Positions 17,341 through 27,058 are shown, numbered from the stretch's first letter. The stretch: DNA of 64,000 nt from Pseudomonas sp. NFIX28 (GCF_900107395.1 NZ_FNPW01000015.1:62001-126000), one strand, 5' to 3'. The notes: generated by a model not told the origin, from the letters alone. Numbers and translations are program-made.

Positions 17341-18272
17341 TGGCCCTGGCCTTCGGCGGGACGGGATTGGCCCGGCGATGGCGCGGAAGACGGCTGCGGC
17401 GCGGGCGCCGCGCTCGGTGGGTTGTCGCGACGACGATGGCGCAGGGCGAATTCGGCCACGGCGTCGATGTCCAGCTCATCGATAGCGTGGGCACCGCGCC
17501 AGGCCGCATGGGCCCGGGCGGCACGCAGCCAGACCAGGTCCGCGCGCAAGCCATCGACGCCGGCAGCGAAACAACGTTCAGTGATGCGCTCCAGCGCACG
17601 GTCGTCCAGGGCAATTTCCGCCAGCAACAGCCGGGCCCGCTGGCAGCGCTGGCGCAGCGCCTCCTGCTCGGCGGCCCACTGCTCACAGAAAGCCTGGGGG
17701 TCGCTGTCGAAATCCAGCCGGCGACGAATGATCTGCCCGCGCTCAGTGGGCGGCGTCTGCCCGCTCAGGGCGACATTCAGGCCAAAGCGATCCAGCAGTT
17801 GCGGGCGCAACTCGCCCTCTTCCGGGTTCATCGTGCCGATCAGCACGAAGCGGGCCGAATGCCGGTGGGAAATACCGTCGCGCTCGATCAGGTTGGTGCC
17901 GCTGGCGGCCACGTCCAGCAGCAAGTCCACCAGATGGTCCGGCAGCAGGTTCACCTCATCGACGTAGAGCACCCCGCCATCGGCCTTGGCCAGTACGCCC
18001 GGGGAAAACTGCGCCCGGCCCTCGCCCAGCGCCGCGTCCAGGTCCAGGGTGCCCACCAGGCGCTCCTCGGTCGCGCCCAGGGGCAAGGTGACGAACTGCC
18101 CGCTCGCCAGCAGGTCCGCCAGGCCACGGGCCAGGGTCGACTTGGCCATGCCACGCGGGCCTTCGATCAACACCCCGCCGATTTTCGGGTCGATGGCCGT
18201 CAGGCACAGCGCCAGTTTCAAGGCATCGGCGCCGACCACGGCGGACAGCGGGAAATGTGGGGTATCGCTCAT
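17265..18272 (-). CDS. chlI: ChlI-like AAA+ ATPase chelatase subunit
   Basis: 335 residues. Walker A is GPRGMAKST near residue 38; Walker B is GVLYVDEVNLL near residue 100; a GTMNPEEGELRPQLLDRFGL segment carries sensor 1 and the arginine finger, as in magnesium chelatase ChlI/BchI. It hydrolyses ATP to drive a metal-insertion complex with a VWA partner and a large CobN/ChlH-type subunit. The C-terminal 50 residues are Pro/Ser-rich linker. It lies 141 bases downstream of cobN with a REP pair between them, and overlaps chlD. Confidence 0.93.
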   Translation of the reverse strand: MSDTPHFPLSAVVGADALKLALCLTAIDPKIGGVLIEGPRGMAKSTLARGLADLLASGQFVTLPLGATEERLVGTLDLDAALGEGRAQFSPGVLAKADGGVLYVDEVNLLPDHLVDLLLDVAASGTNLIERDGISHRHSARFVLIGTMNPEEGELRPQLLDRFGLNVALSGQTPPTERGQIIRRRLDFDSDPQAFCEQWAAEQEALRQRCQRARLLLAEIALDDRALERITERCFAAGVDGLRADLVWLRAARAHAAWRGAHAIDELDIDAVAEFALRHRRRDNPPSAAPAPQPSSAPSPGQSRPAEGQGQWGELPAQALPTGARREVPSWPKKP

Positions 18273-18310
18273 GTCGGTTCTCGGTAAAGGGATGCACGAA
18301 CATCAATCGG

Positions 18311-18412
18311 TGTAGCCGCTGCCGCAGGCTGCGATAAGGCCCGAAGGGCCTTCCAGCTGCCTCAAGAGCGCGTCCCCTGCGGGGCCGATCGCAGCCTTCG
18401 GCAGCGGCTACA
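18311..18412. repeat. Inverted pair of REP sequences
   Basis: TGTAGCCGCTGCCGCAGGCT with GCGATAAG (from 18311) and its inverted partner GATCGCAGCCTTCGGCAGCG with GCTACA (18387-18412) form a facing REP pair. The second copy ends one base before the cobN stop codon. The transcript across cobN-chlI would fold a large hairpin here. Confidence 0.85.
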
Positions 18413-18413
18413 G

Positions 18414-21400
18414 TCACGAATCTTCTTCTATATCCAGCAGCAGGTTTTCCAGGGCCTCGCGGTACTCGCCGGGCTCTTGCCACAGCCCGCGCTGCTGGGC
18501 CTCGAGCAGGCGCTCGGTCATGTCGCGCAACGCATGCGGGTTGTGCTGCCGGATGAATTCGCGGGTCGCCGGGTCCAGCAGATAGGCGTCGGCCAGCAAG
18601 GCGTACTGGTGATCGTCGATCAGTTGGGTGGTGGCGTCGAAGGCGAACAGATTGTCCACGGTGGCGGCCATTTCAAAGGCGCCCTTGTAGCCGTGGCGTT
18701 TCACCCCTTCGATCCACTTCGGATTGGCCGCGCGGGAGCGGATCACCCGGTTCAGCTCTTCCTTGAGGCTGCGGATTTTCGGCAGGTCCGGCTGGCTATG
18801 GTCGCCGTGGTAACTGGCGGCCGTATTGCCACTGAGGCTTTCCACGGCGGCGAGCATGCCGCCCTGGAACTGGTAGTAGTCGTTGGAATCCAGCAGGTCG
18901 TGTTCGCGGTTGTCCTGGTTCTGCAGCACGGCCTGCACCTGGCTCAGGCGCTGGGCGAACTGTTCCCGCGCCGCTGTGCCTTCGTCGGCGCCGCCATAGG
19001 CGTAGCCGCCCCAATTGAGGTAGACCTCGGCCAGGTCCTCGCGGCTCTGCCACAGGCGACCGTCGATGGCGCCCTGCACGCCCGCGCCATAGGCCCCGGG
19101 CTTGGCGCCGAAGATCCGCCAGCCGGCCTGGCGCCGCGCCGCATCGGCATCCAGGCCGGACTGCTCCAGCGCTTGGCGCTCGGCGCGGACCTTGGCCGCC
19201 AGGGGGTTGAGATCGTCCGGCTCGTCCAGCGCGGCCACCGCCTGCACCGCGGCGTCGAACAGCCGGATCAGGTTGGCGAAGGCATCACGAAAGAATCCGG
19301 ACACGCGCAGGGTCACGTCCACCCGCGGGCGGTCCAGCAGGCTCAGCGGCAGGATCTCGAAGTCGTCGACCCGCTGGCTGCCGGTGGCCCATACCGGGCG
19401 CACGCCCATCAGCGCCATGGCCTGGGCGATATCGTCGCCGCCGGTGCGCATGGTGGCGGTGCCCCACACCGACAGGCCGAGCTGGCGCAGGTGATCGCCA
19501 TGGTCCTGCAGGTGCCGCTCGAGGATCAGGTTGGCCGACTGGAAGCCGATGCGCCAGGCGGTAGTGGTCGGCAAGTTGCGCACGTCCACCGAATAGAAGT
19601 TGCGCCCGGTGGGCAGCACATCCAGGCGCCCGCGACTCGGTGCGCCGCTAGGCCCGGCCGGCACGAAACGCCCGCCGAGGGCGTCCAGCAAGCCGCGCAT
19701 TTCCGCCGGGCCGCAGGCATCCAGGCGCGGCGCCACCACGTCGCGCAGGCTGTCGATGATCGCCTTGACCTCGCTCCAGCCGGGCTCGTCCAGTTGCGCG
19801 ACTTCACCCGACAACGCTACTTCGATCAAATGCCCGGCGAACAGCTCCAGACGCTCCCGCGTATCGCCGGCGGTGCGCCACAGTTGCTCGCTGAGGTCCT
19901 GCAAGGCCTGTGGCCGGCGCCCGCTCCAGGGCTCGGCCAGGGCGCAATCGAGCGGGTCGAAACCCAGCTCGAAAGCCTTGGCCAGGGCCCGCAGCAAGCT
20001 CGACTGCGCGCCCCGGCCATCGCCACGGGGAATGCGCAGCAAGGCCAGCAAGGTATCGATGCGCAGGCGGCCGACAGGCGATTCGCCGAACACATGCAGG
20101 CCGTCGCGGATCTGCGACTCTTTCAGATCGCACAGGTAGGTATCCAGCCGTGGCAGCCAGAGCGCGGCATCGGCCTCGCCGTCGAGCTGCCCGTCCAGTT
20201 GCAGTTCGCGGTCGATATGGGTCACGCGCACCAGCTTGAGAATGTCTTTTTGCAGCTCGCGGGCGCGGCGCGGGTCGAGCAGCTGCGCTTCGTAGTATTC
20301 GTCGGCCAGCAGTTCCAGGTCGCGCAATGGGCCATAGGTTTCGGCGCGGGTCAGCGGCGGCATCAGATGGTCGATGATCACCGCCTGGGTCCGGCGCTTG
20401 GCCTGGGCGCCCTCGCCCGGGTCGTTGACGATGAATGGATAGATGTTCGGCAGCGGCCCCAGCAGCGCGTCCGGCCAGCAGTTCTCGGACAGGCCGACGC
20501 CCTTGCCCGGCAGCCATTCCAGGTTGCCGTGCTTGCCGACATGGATCAGCCCATGGGCGCCGCAGGTGTGGCGCAGCCAGAAATAGAACGCCAGGTAAGC
20601 ATGCGGTGGGACCAGGTCCGGGTCGTGATAGACCGCGCTCGGATCGACCTGATAACCGCGCGCCGGCTGGATGCCGACAAAGGTCAGGCCAAAACGCAGG
20701 CCGGCGATCATCAGCCGCCCGCCGCGGAACATCGGGTCGTTTTCCGGGCCGCCCCAACGCTCGAGCACCGCCAGGCGGTTGGCTTCGGGCAGCGCGTCGA
20801 ACATGGCCTGGTACTCGTCCAGCGCCAGGCTTTGCTGGCACGGGCGCAGGTCGAGGCTGTCCAGGTCGTTGCTGACGCCGCCCAGCAGTTGCTGGATCAG
20901 TGCCGTCCCGCTGTCCGGCAACTCGGCCGGCAGCGGATAACCCTCGGCGTGCAGCGCGCGCAGGATATTCAGCGCCGCCGCCGGCGTGTCCAGGCCCACG
21001 CCGTTGCCGATGCGGCCGTCGCGGGTCGGGTAGTTGGCGAGGATCAGGGCGATGCGTTTTTCGGCATTCGGCAGCCGCGCCAGATCGATCCAGCGCCGCG
21101 CCAGTTCGGCGACAAAGTCCATGCGCTCGGGGGCGGACCGGTAGCAGACCACGTCCGACTGGCTGCGCTCGCTGCGCCAGGCCAGGTCCTTGAAGCTGAT
21201 GGGCCGGCTGATGATGCGCCCGTCCAGCTCCGGCAAGGCGATGTGCATCGCCAGGTCCCGCGGGCCCAGGCCCTGCTCGCTGGCGCGCCAGCCCGGTTCG
21301 TTGTCCTGGGCGCAGATGGCCTGGATCACCGGGATGTTGCGGCGAAACGGCCGCAGGTGCGGCGCCTCCGGGCTGGACTGAGCAAAGCCGGTGGTGTTGA

Positions 21401-22187
21401 GGATCACCCCGGCCTCGACTTCGTCCAGCAGGTCCTCGACCACCGCCAGGCAGCCGGGCTCCTTCAGGCTGGCCAGGGCAATCGGCAAGGGGTTGAGGCC
21501 CGCCGCCAGCAAGCGCTCACAGAACTCGTCGATAAAGGCCGTGTTGGCCGCCTGCAAATGCGAGCGGTAGAACAGCAGCGCCGCCACCGGCTGGCCGGTC
21601 CGCCAGTCGGCTTGCCAGTCGCCGAGGGCGGCGCTGCTTTGGTGTGGGTGGTAGATCGCCGTGCGCGGCAGGGTCTGCGGCTCCGACCAGGAGTAATCGC
21701 ACCCCAGCCAGCCACTGGCCAGGCAGCGGTACAGGTTCAGCGCATTGCCCATGCCGCCCTGGCGCAGGAAGTGCCAGAGACGCTCGCGATCGGCGCTGGG
21801 CACCGTGCTCAGGTCGCTCAGCTCCGGGTCCGGGCGGTCGTCGCCCGGCACCAGGATCAGCTGCACGCCGCGCTGCGCCAGCTGCACCAATTGCTCGATG
21901 CCATAGCGCCAATAGGCGATGCCACCGTGCAGGGAAAGCAGGATCACCTTGGCGTGGCGCAGCACCTGGTCGACATACAGGTCGACCGAGGCGTGGTTCT
22001 GCACCTGCATCGGGTTGGCCAGGCGAAAGCTCGGGTAATCCTCCGGCAGTTGCTGCGCCGCTTCGGCCAGCAGCGCCAGGCTGGAATCGCCGCTGCACAG
22101 GATCACCAGCTCGGCGGGGGTTTGTCCAAGGTCGGCAATGTTGTCGTCCGACACGAAACCGCCGGGCTGGGTCCTGAGCAGGTGCAT
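18414..22187 (-). CDS. cobN: Cobaltochelatase large subunit CobN
   Basis: 1257 residues, the usual size for CobN. The conserved central blocks are present (LGPLPNIYPFIVNDPGEGAQ, HVGKHGNLEWLPGKG, and near the C terminus NPKWIEGVKRHGYKGAFEMA with the following VDNLFAFDATT). CobN binds hydrogenobyrinic acid a,c-diamide and inserts cobalt in the aerobic B12 pathway with ATP-driven partners. It starts three bases after the cobW stop, so the genes are one operon under the minus-strand cobalamin riboswitch. Partner subunits here appear to be ChlI/ChlD type. The ORF is intact, with no frameshift seen. Confidence 0.97.
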   Translation of the reverse strand: MHLLRTQPGGFVSDDNIADLGQTPAELVILCSGDSSLALLAEAAQQLPEDYPSFRLANPMQVQNHASVDLYVDQVLRHAKVILLSLHGGIAYWRYGIEQLVQLAQRGVQLILVPGDDRPDPELSDLSTVPSADRERLWHFLRQGGMGNALNLYRCLASGWLGCDYSWSEPQTLPRTAIYHPHQSSAALGDWQADWRTGQPVAALLFYRSHLQAANTAFIDEFCERLLAAGLNPLPIALASLKEPGCLAVVEDLLDEVEAGVILNTTGFAQSSPEAPHLRPFRRNIPVIQAICAQDNEPGWRASEQGLGPRDLAMHIALPELDGRIISRPISFKDLAWRSERSQSDVVCYRSAPERMDFVAELARRWIDLARLPNAEKRIALILANYPTRDGRIGNGVGLDTPAAALNILRALHAEGYPLPAELPDSGTALIQQLLGGVSNDLDSLDLRPCQQSLALDEYQAMFDALPEANRLAVLERWGGPENDPMFRGGRLMIAGLRFGLTFVGIQPARGYQVDPSAVYHDPDLVPPHAYLAFYFWLRHTCGAHGLIHVGKHGNLEWLPGKGVGLSENCWPDALLGPLPNIYPFIVNDPGEGAQAKRRTQAVIIDHLMPPLTRAETYGPLRDLELLADEYYEAQLLDPRRARELQKDILKLVRVTHIDRELQLDGQLDGEADAALWLPRLDTYLCDLKESQIRDGLHVFGESPVGRLRIDTLLALLRIPRGDGRGAQSSLLRALAKAFELGFDPLDCALAEPWSGRRPQALQDLSEQLWRTAGDTRERLELFAGHLIEVALSGEVAQLDEPGWSEVKAIIDSLRDVVAPRLDACGPAEMRGLLDALGGRFVPAGPSGAPSRGRLDVLPTGRNFYSVDVRNLPTTTAWRIGFQSANLILERHLQDHGDHLRQLGLSVWGTATMRTGGDDIAQAMALMGVRPVWATGSQRVDDFEILPLSLLDRPRVDVTLRVSGFFRDAFANLIRLFDAAVQAVAALDEPDDLNPLAAKVRAERQALEQSGLDADAARRQAGWRIFGAKPGAYGAGVQGAIDGRLWQSREDLAEVYLNWGGYAYGGADEGTAAREQFAQRLSQVQAVLQNQDNREHDLLDSNDYYQFQGGMLAAVESLSGNTAASYHGDHSQPDLPKIRSLKEELNRVIRSRAANPKWIEGVKRHGYKGAFEMAATVDNLFAFDATTQLIDDHQYALLADAYLLDPATREFIRQHNPHALRDMTERLLEAQQRGLWQEPGEYREALENLLLDIEEDS

Positions 22188-22190
22188 GGC

Positions 22191-23258
22191 TTACACGCTG
22201 AGCGCGGCGCGCAATTGCGCTTCGAGCAGTGCGGCGTCCAGCTCCTGGCCAATCAGCACCAGGCGCGTGGTACGCGCTTCGTCGGCGCCCCACTGGCGGT
22301 CGAAGTGTTTGTCGAAACGCGTGCCCACGCCCTGGATCAACAGGCGCATCGGCTTGTTGGGGATCGCCGCGAAACCCTTGACCCGCAGGATGCCGTGCTG
22401 CACCACCAGTTGGGTCAGGGCGTCCAGCAGCAGGCTTTCGTCAGCCTGCGGCAGCTCGATGGAGATGGAATCGAAAGCGTCGTGGTCATGATCATCATGA
22501 TCGTCACCATCGTGGTGATGGTCGTGATGGCTGTGGCGGCCGTCGATGTGTTCTTCCGAGCCGTTGCCCAGGCCCAGCAGCACGTCCAGCGGCAGGCGCC
22601 CGCTGCTGGCTTCGATGACTTTCACCGCCGGCGGCAGCTCCTCGGCCACCTCCAGGCGCACCTTGGCCAGGCCTTCCGGGCTGATCAGGTCAGCCTTGTT
22701 GAGGATCACCAGGTCGGCGCTGGACAGTTGGTCGGCGAACAGCTCGTGCAGCGGCGACTCGTGGTCCAGGTTGGGGTCGAGCTTGCGCTGGGCATCGACC
22801 TGGTCCGGGTAGGCGGCGAAGGTGCCGGCGGCCACGGCCGGGCTGTCGACCACGGTAATCACCGCATCGACGGTGCAGGCGCTGCGGATTTCCGGCCACT
22901 GGAAAGCCTGTACCAAAGGTTTTGGCAGGGCCAGGCCAGAGGTTTCGATGAGGATATGGTCAAGGTCGCCGCGACGGGCCACCAGCTCGCGCATCACCGG
23001 GAAGAACTCTTCCTGCACGGTGCAGCACAGGCAGCCGTTGGCCAGCTCGTAGACGCGGCCGCTGGCTTCTTCCTCGGTGCAACCGATGGAACACTGCTTG
23101 AGGATCTCGCCGTCGATGCCCAGTTCGCCGAACTCGTTGACGATCACCGCGATGCGTCGGCCCTGGGCGTTGTCCAGCATGTGCCGCAGCAAGGTGGTTT
23201 TGCCCGAGCCGAGGAAGCCGGTAACGATGGTGACGGGAAGTTTGGCCAGTGTTTTCAT
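22191..23258 (-). CDS. cobW: CobW-type GTPase/metallochaperone
   Basis: 355 residues of the G3E GTPase family. Walker A is GFLGSGKTTLLR (from about residue 16); the family metal-binding motif is CLCC within LANGCLCCTV; NKAD is the guanine-specificity motif. A histidine/aspartate-rich loop at about residues 250-275 (HSHHDHHHDGDDHDD) is a likely metal-buffering segment. The C-terminal half is the CobW_C domain. It probably delivers cobalt to CobN. It is the first gene after the minus-strand cobalamin riboswitch. ATG 23258 opens directly into the GTPase domain. Confidence 0.95.
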   Translation of the reverse strand: MKTLAKLPVTIVTGFLGSGKTTLLRHMLDNAQGRRIAVIVNEFGELGIDGEILKQCSIGCTEEEASGRVYELANGCLCCTVQEEFFPVMRELVARRGDLDHILIETSGLALPKPLVQAFQWPEIRSACTVDAVITVVDSPAVAAGTFAAYPDQVDAQRKLDPNLDHESPLHELFADQLSSADLVILNKADLISPEGLAKVRLEVAEELPPAVKVIEASSGRLPLDVLLGLGNGSEEHIDGRHSHHDHHHDGDDHDDHDHDAFDSISIELPQADESLLLDALTQLVVQHGILRVKGFAAIPNKPMRLLIQGVGTRFDKHFDRQWGADEARTTRLVLIGQELDAALLEAQLRAALSV

Positions 23259-23365
23259 CGGATGCCCTTTGGCAAGGTGGCGGGCATACGGGACGAGAAC
23301 CGCGCAGGCAGGTGCACGGAAGAGTTCGCCACCGGATCACCCCGCCCGGTTGTAGTGAGAATCAG

Positions 23366-23542
23366 CTCCGAGGCAGGTCTCCTGGCTGACGGCGTGCCGG
23401 TCGTGGGACTGGCCAACGATGCGCCTTCCCGCCGTTTGGCAGTGGCCTTGCATCGTTTATCACCGTTTACAGTTGCGGGGGCAGCCGCGGCTTGGACCGC
23501 GTTCCCTTCTTAGCTTCGGCAGACGCCGAAGAACCTCGAGAG
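23366..23542 (-). ncRNA. Cobalamin riboswitch (controls cobW-cobN-chlI-chlD)
   Basis: Read on the minus strand, the region contains the B12 box (GCTGCCCCCGCAACTGTAA, at 23467-23485), preceded by a GTCTGCCGAAG...AAGGGAA block and followed by GGCCACTGCC, GGGAAGGCGC and the closing GTCAGCCAGGAGACCTGCC. These are the ordered conserved elements of the AdoCbl riboswitch. It lies about 110 bases upstream of cobW on the same strand and should repress the operon when B12 is plentiful. Exact ends are approximate. Confidence 0.93.
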
Positions 23543-23664
23543 CGCAAGGCTACGCAGAGCGTGGGGGGCGGTCAATGTTCATGCAGCGCGAGGCGCCGCG
23601 AATCGCCAGCAAAAACGCGAACCATTGCCAATTGACGCCTCTCCCTTGCCCATGCTCTCCTACA

Positions 23665-23875
23665 CAACTTGTTACGGGTGCCCTTCACAGGGTGAAACGG
23701 GAAACCGGTGCGTCATGGCCACACGCCTTGATCAGTCCGGTGCTGCCCCCGCAACGGTAAGCGAGCGAAGAATCAGATCCACTGTGCCAGCAGTCCGGCA
23801 TGGGAAGGTGATTCTTGCAGGCCAGGCATCAGCCCCGCCCCTCGCGAGCCCGGAGACCGGCCCGCTACACAGTCA
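23665..23875 (+). ncRNA. Cobalamin riboswitch (controls cbtB-cbtA-cobE-cobM)
   Basis: On the plus strand the ordered elements are: GGGTGCCCTTCACAGGGTGA with GGGAAACCGGTGC, the B12 box TGCTGCCCCCGCAACGGTAA (23741-23760), CCACTGTGCC, GGGAAGGTG and CGAGCCCGGAGACCGGCC. It is a complete second AdoCbl riboswitch facing away from the first, and is followed by a terminator hairpin before cbtB. Confidence 0.93.
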
Positions 23876-23908
23876 TAACAAACCCGCGGTGGGCGGGCGC
23901 TGTTAAAT

Positions 23909-23934
23909 CCCTGCGGGCCTGCCCGCGGGGTTTT
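23909..23934 (+). terminator. Riboswitch expression-platform terminator before cbtB
   Basis: CCCTGCGGGC (23909-23918) and GCCCGCGGGG (23921-23930) form a strong stem followed by TTTT. It sits between the plus-strand riboswitch and cbtB. An upstream AACCCGCGGTGGGCGGGC stretch (about 23880-23897) could act as the alternative antiterminator strand, so control at transcription level is likely. Confidence 0.8.
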
Positions 23935-23976
23935 GCTGCGCTCGATCCACCCGCTGACACACCAGAGGGAAGCGCC

Positions 23977-24165
23977 ATGTCGATCATCAGCAGCACCAGC
24001 CATTCCAGCACCACTACCGCCACCCTGAGCCAACGCCTGGTCGTCGCCATCGGCGCCTCGATCCTCGGTGCCAGCCTTGTGTATTTCGCCGGTTTCTCCC
24101 ATATCGAAGCGGTGCACAACGCCGCCCACGACACCCGTCACAGCGCTGCCTTCCCTTGCCACTGA
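23977..24165 (+). CDS. cbtB: CbtB cobalt transporter subunit
   Basis: 62-residue single-span membrane protein. After a Ser/Thr-rich head, residues about 20-42 form the membrane helix, followed by a histidine-rich tail (HIEAVHNAAHDTRHSAAFPC ending in His) typical of CbtB, where it is thought to bind cobalt. ATG 23977 has AGAGGGA seven bases upstream. It stops 11 bases before cbtA. Family members are regularly preceded by cobalamin riboswitches, as here. An in-frame upstream extension would run into the riboswitch and is rejected. Confidence 0.93.
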   Translation: MSIISSTSHSSTTTATLSQRLVVAIGASILGASLVYFAGFSHIEAVHNAAHDTRHSAAFPCH

Positions 24166-24176
24166 GACCTGCCGAA

Positions 24177-24890
24177 ATGATCAAGCGTATCGCGCAAACC
24201 GCGGGTTTCACCGGGTTGCTGGCGGCCCTGTTGCTGACCCTGCTGCAAAGCTTGTGGGTCGCGCCGCTGATCCTGCAGGCGGAAACCTACGAGCAGGCCC
24301 CAGCCGCCACCCAGGCGCACGAAGACGTGCATGAACACGCCGCCGGCACCGCCGCCCACAGCCACGACGCCGAAGCCTGGGCACCAGAAGACGGTTGGCA
24401 GCGCGTGCTCTCCACCACCGGCGGCAACCTGGTGGTCGCCGTCGGGTTCGCCCTGATGCTTGCCGGCCTCTACACCCTGCGCGCACCGAACCGTGCCTCC
24501 CAGGGCCTGCTCTGGGGCCTGGCCGGCTATGCGACTTTCTGCCTGGCGCCGACCCTCGGCCTGCCGCCTGAACTGCCCGGCACCGCTGCCGCGGACCTGG
24601 CGCAACGGCAGATCTGGTGGGTCAGTACCGCCGCCTCCACCGCGGCTGGCATTGCCCTGATCGTTTTCGCCCGGAACTGGCTGCTGAAGCTGCTGGGCGT
24701 GGCCATCCTCGCCGTGCCGCACCTCATCGGCGCGCCGCAGCCGCAAGTGCATTCGATGCTAGCGCCGCAGGAGCTGGAAACGCAGTTCAAGATCGCTTCG
24801 CAGCTGACCAATGCCGCGTTCTGGCTGGCCCTGGGCCTGATCAGCGCCTGGCTGTTCCGCCGCAAGAGCGACGACCAGTACTCGGCATGA
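24177..24890 (+). CDS. cbtA: CbtA cobalt transporter subunit
   Basis: 237-residue membrane protein with about five to six hydrophobic segments and a His-rich external loop after the first one (residues about 45-70, HEDVHEHAAGTAAHSHDAE), the hallmark of CbtA. Predicted to take up cobalt together with CbtB for B12 synthesis. ATG 24177 begins MIKRIAQ. The stop overlaps the cobE start (ATGA), so translation is coupled. Confidence 0.92.
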   Translation: MIKRIAQTAGFTGLLAALLLTLLQSLWVAPLILQAETYEQAPAATQAHEDVHEHAAGTAAHSHDAEAWAPEDGWQRVLSTTGGNLVVAVGFALMLAGLYTLRAPNRASQGLLWGLAGYATFCLAPTLGLPPELPGTAAADLAQRQIWWVSTAASTAAGIALIVFARNWLLKLLGVAILAVPHLIGAPQPQVHSMLAPQELETQFKIASQLTNAAFWLALGLISAWLFRRKSDDQYSA

Positions 24891-25300
24891 CGCAAACCAG
24901 CACAGCGCCGACCCTGGTGGTCGGCCTGGGCTGCCAGCGGGGTTGCCCGGTGGAGACTTTGCGTGCGCTGCTCGACCAGACCCTGGACGCCCAGCGCATC
25001 GACCTCGGGCAAATCCGGGCGCTGGCCAGTATCGACCTGAAACGCGACGAGCCCGGCCTGATGGCCCTGGCCGCGCAACTGGGCTTGCCCCTGATCTGTT
25101 TCAGCAGCCAGCAGCTGGCGCCCTACGCCCCGCAACTCAGCCATCGTTCGGCCATCGCCTACGAGCGCACCGGCTGCTACGGGGTCGCCGAAAGCGCCGC
25201 CCTGGCCCTGGCCGAACAGCTGGCGCGGCGTCCGCCAAGGTTGCTTGTACCGCGGCAGAAATACGCCCAGGTGACCCTCGCCTTGGCCTGCGCCGGGTAA
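24887..25300 (+). CDS. cobE: CobE / CbiG C-terminal-type cobalamin biosynthesis protein
   Basis: 137 residues. [11 protein letters not shown] near the start, [20 protein letters not shown] in the middle and [18 protein letters not shown] toward the end are the conserved blocks of the CobE/CbiG-C family. CobE works in the aerobic pathway around the precorrin-3B/4 steps, where it may protect or hand on the labile intermediate; its exact activity is unsettled. The next gene, cobM, acts on precorrin-4. Start overlaps the cbtA stop by four bases. Confidence 0.9.
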   Translation: MTQTSTAPTLVVGLGCQRGCPVETLRALLDQTLDAQRIDLGQIRALASIDLKRDEPGLMALAAQLGLPLICFSSQQLAPYAPQLSHRSAIAYERTGCYGVAESAALALAEQLARRPPRLLVPRQKYAQVTLALACAG

Positions 25301-25382
25301 ATCTTCGATAATCGCCGCCGCTGATCATGAGCAATCTTCATCTGTGAGGTTGCCTCGCCCCTTTTTTTCACAGGAGAACGCC

Positions 25383-26129
25383 ATGACCGTCTTTTTTATC
25401 GGCGCAGGTCCCGGCGACCCGGAATTGATCACCGTCAAGGGCCAGCGGCTGATCCACAGTTGCCCGGTCATTATCTATGCCGGCTCCCTGGTGCCCGAGG
25501 CCGTGCTCCAGGGGCACCGCGCCGAGCAGGTGGTCAACAGCGCCGAGCTGCATCTGGAGCAGATCATCGAACTGATCAAGGAAGCCCATGCCAAAGGCCA
25601 GGACGTGGCCCGTGTGCACTCCGGCGACCCCAGCCTGTACGGCGCCATCGGCGAGCAGATCCGCTGTCTGCGCGAACTGGGCATCCCCTTCGAGATCGTC
25701 CCCGGCGTGACCGCCACCGCGGCCTGCGCAGCCTTGCTGGGCGCCGAACTGACCCTGCCGGACATCGCCCAGAGCGTGATCCTGACCCGTTATGCCGACA
25801 AGACCTCGATGCCCGCCGGCGAGGAATTCGCCAGCCTGGCCGCCCATGGCACGACCATGGCGATCCACCTGGGGGTCAACCATCTGTCGAAGATCGTCGC
25901 CGAGCTGCTGCCCCACTACGGCGCCGACTGCCCGATTGCCGTGGTGCACCGGGCGACCTGGCCAGACCAGGACTGGGTGCTGGGCACGCTGGCGGACATT
26001 GTCGAAAAGGTCCAGGCCAAGGGCTTTCGGCGCACGGCGCTGATCCTGGTGGGCCGGGTGCTGGCCACCGACAGTTTCAGTGAATCGTCGTTGTATCGCG
26101 CCGGGCATGCGCATTTGTATCGACCTTGA
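25383..26129 (+). CDS. cobM: Precorrin-4 C11-methyltransferase CobM
   Basis: 248 residues of the tetrapyrrole SAM-methyltransferase family. GAGPGDPELITVKG near residue 7 is the substrate/SAM-binding loop, and HSGDPSLYGAIGEQ near residue 78 plus EIVPGVTATAACAALLGAEL near 105 are the conserved CobM/CbiF blocks. It methylates C-11 of precorrin-4 to give precorrin-5. ATG 25383 is preceded by CAGGAG; an upstream ATG at 25344 would add a non-conserved stretch. It closes the plus-strand operon. Confidence 0.95.
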   Translation: MTVFFIGAGPGDPELITVKGQRLIHSCPVIIYAGSLVPEAVLQGHRAEQVVNSAELHLEQIIELIKEAHAKGQDVARVHSGDPSLYGAIGEQIRCLRELGIPFEIVPGVTATAACAALLGAELTLPDIAQSVILTRYADKTSMPAGEEFASLAAHGTTMAIHLGVNHLSKIVAELLPHYGADCPIAVVHRATWPDQDWVLGTLADIVEKVQAKGFRRTALILVGRVLATDSFSESSLYRAGHAHLYRP

Positions 26130-26141
26130 AGAGCATGTCTC

Positions 26142-26180
26142 TGTAGGAGCGAACGGGCGGCGATCCGACTTGCTCGCGAT
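26142..26180. repeat. Degenerate REP sequence
   Basis: TGTAGGAGCGAACGG begins like a Pseudomonas REP, and CGACTTGCTCGCGAT follows; the first arm is altered. It lies between cobM and the shared terminator. Confidence 0.6.
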
Positions 26181-26221
26181 CCGGGCAACACGGCGCACCT
26201 GAAACCCCAAGCATCAGGCAT

Positions 26222-26253
26222 AAAAAAACGGCGCTCACGGGGCGCCGTTTTTT
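26222..26253. terminator. Bidirectional terminator between cobM and nfuA
   Basis: AACGGCGC (26227-26234) pairs with GCGCCGTT (26242-26249); an A-run before and a T-run after make it functional on both strands for the convergent cobM and nfuA genes. Confidence 0.9.
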
Positions 26254-26271
26254 ATGTCCGCAGCGAACGCC

Positions 26272-26913
<642 letters not shown>

Positions 26914-27058
26914 CTAGTATTTTTGTCGGGATAGACCTTGGTCGATAGGCCCGCGTTACGTGGTCGGCGCAACGCCAGGGATGTTTAACAAGGTTTTTCC
27001 GGGTGGGCCGGGCCGGAACCTGAGGGCTCCGGCCCGGAATTTCAAGCGCTTGGCGTCT

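Noticed and set aside
18477-23513. A plus-strand open frame of more than 1,600 codons opposite cobN and cobW
   Set aside because: It is the antisense shadow of two clearly conserved genes; its Gln/Val/Arg-rich translation has no domain.
27004-27037. Terminator after cti
   Set aside because: CCGGGCCGGA/TCCGGCCCGG is a strong hairpin, but no T-run follows on the minus strand, so intrinsic termination is not supported.
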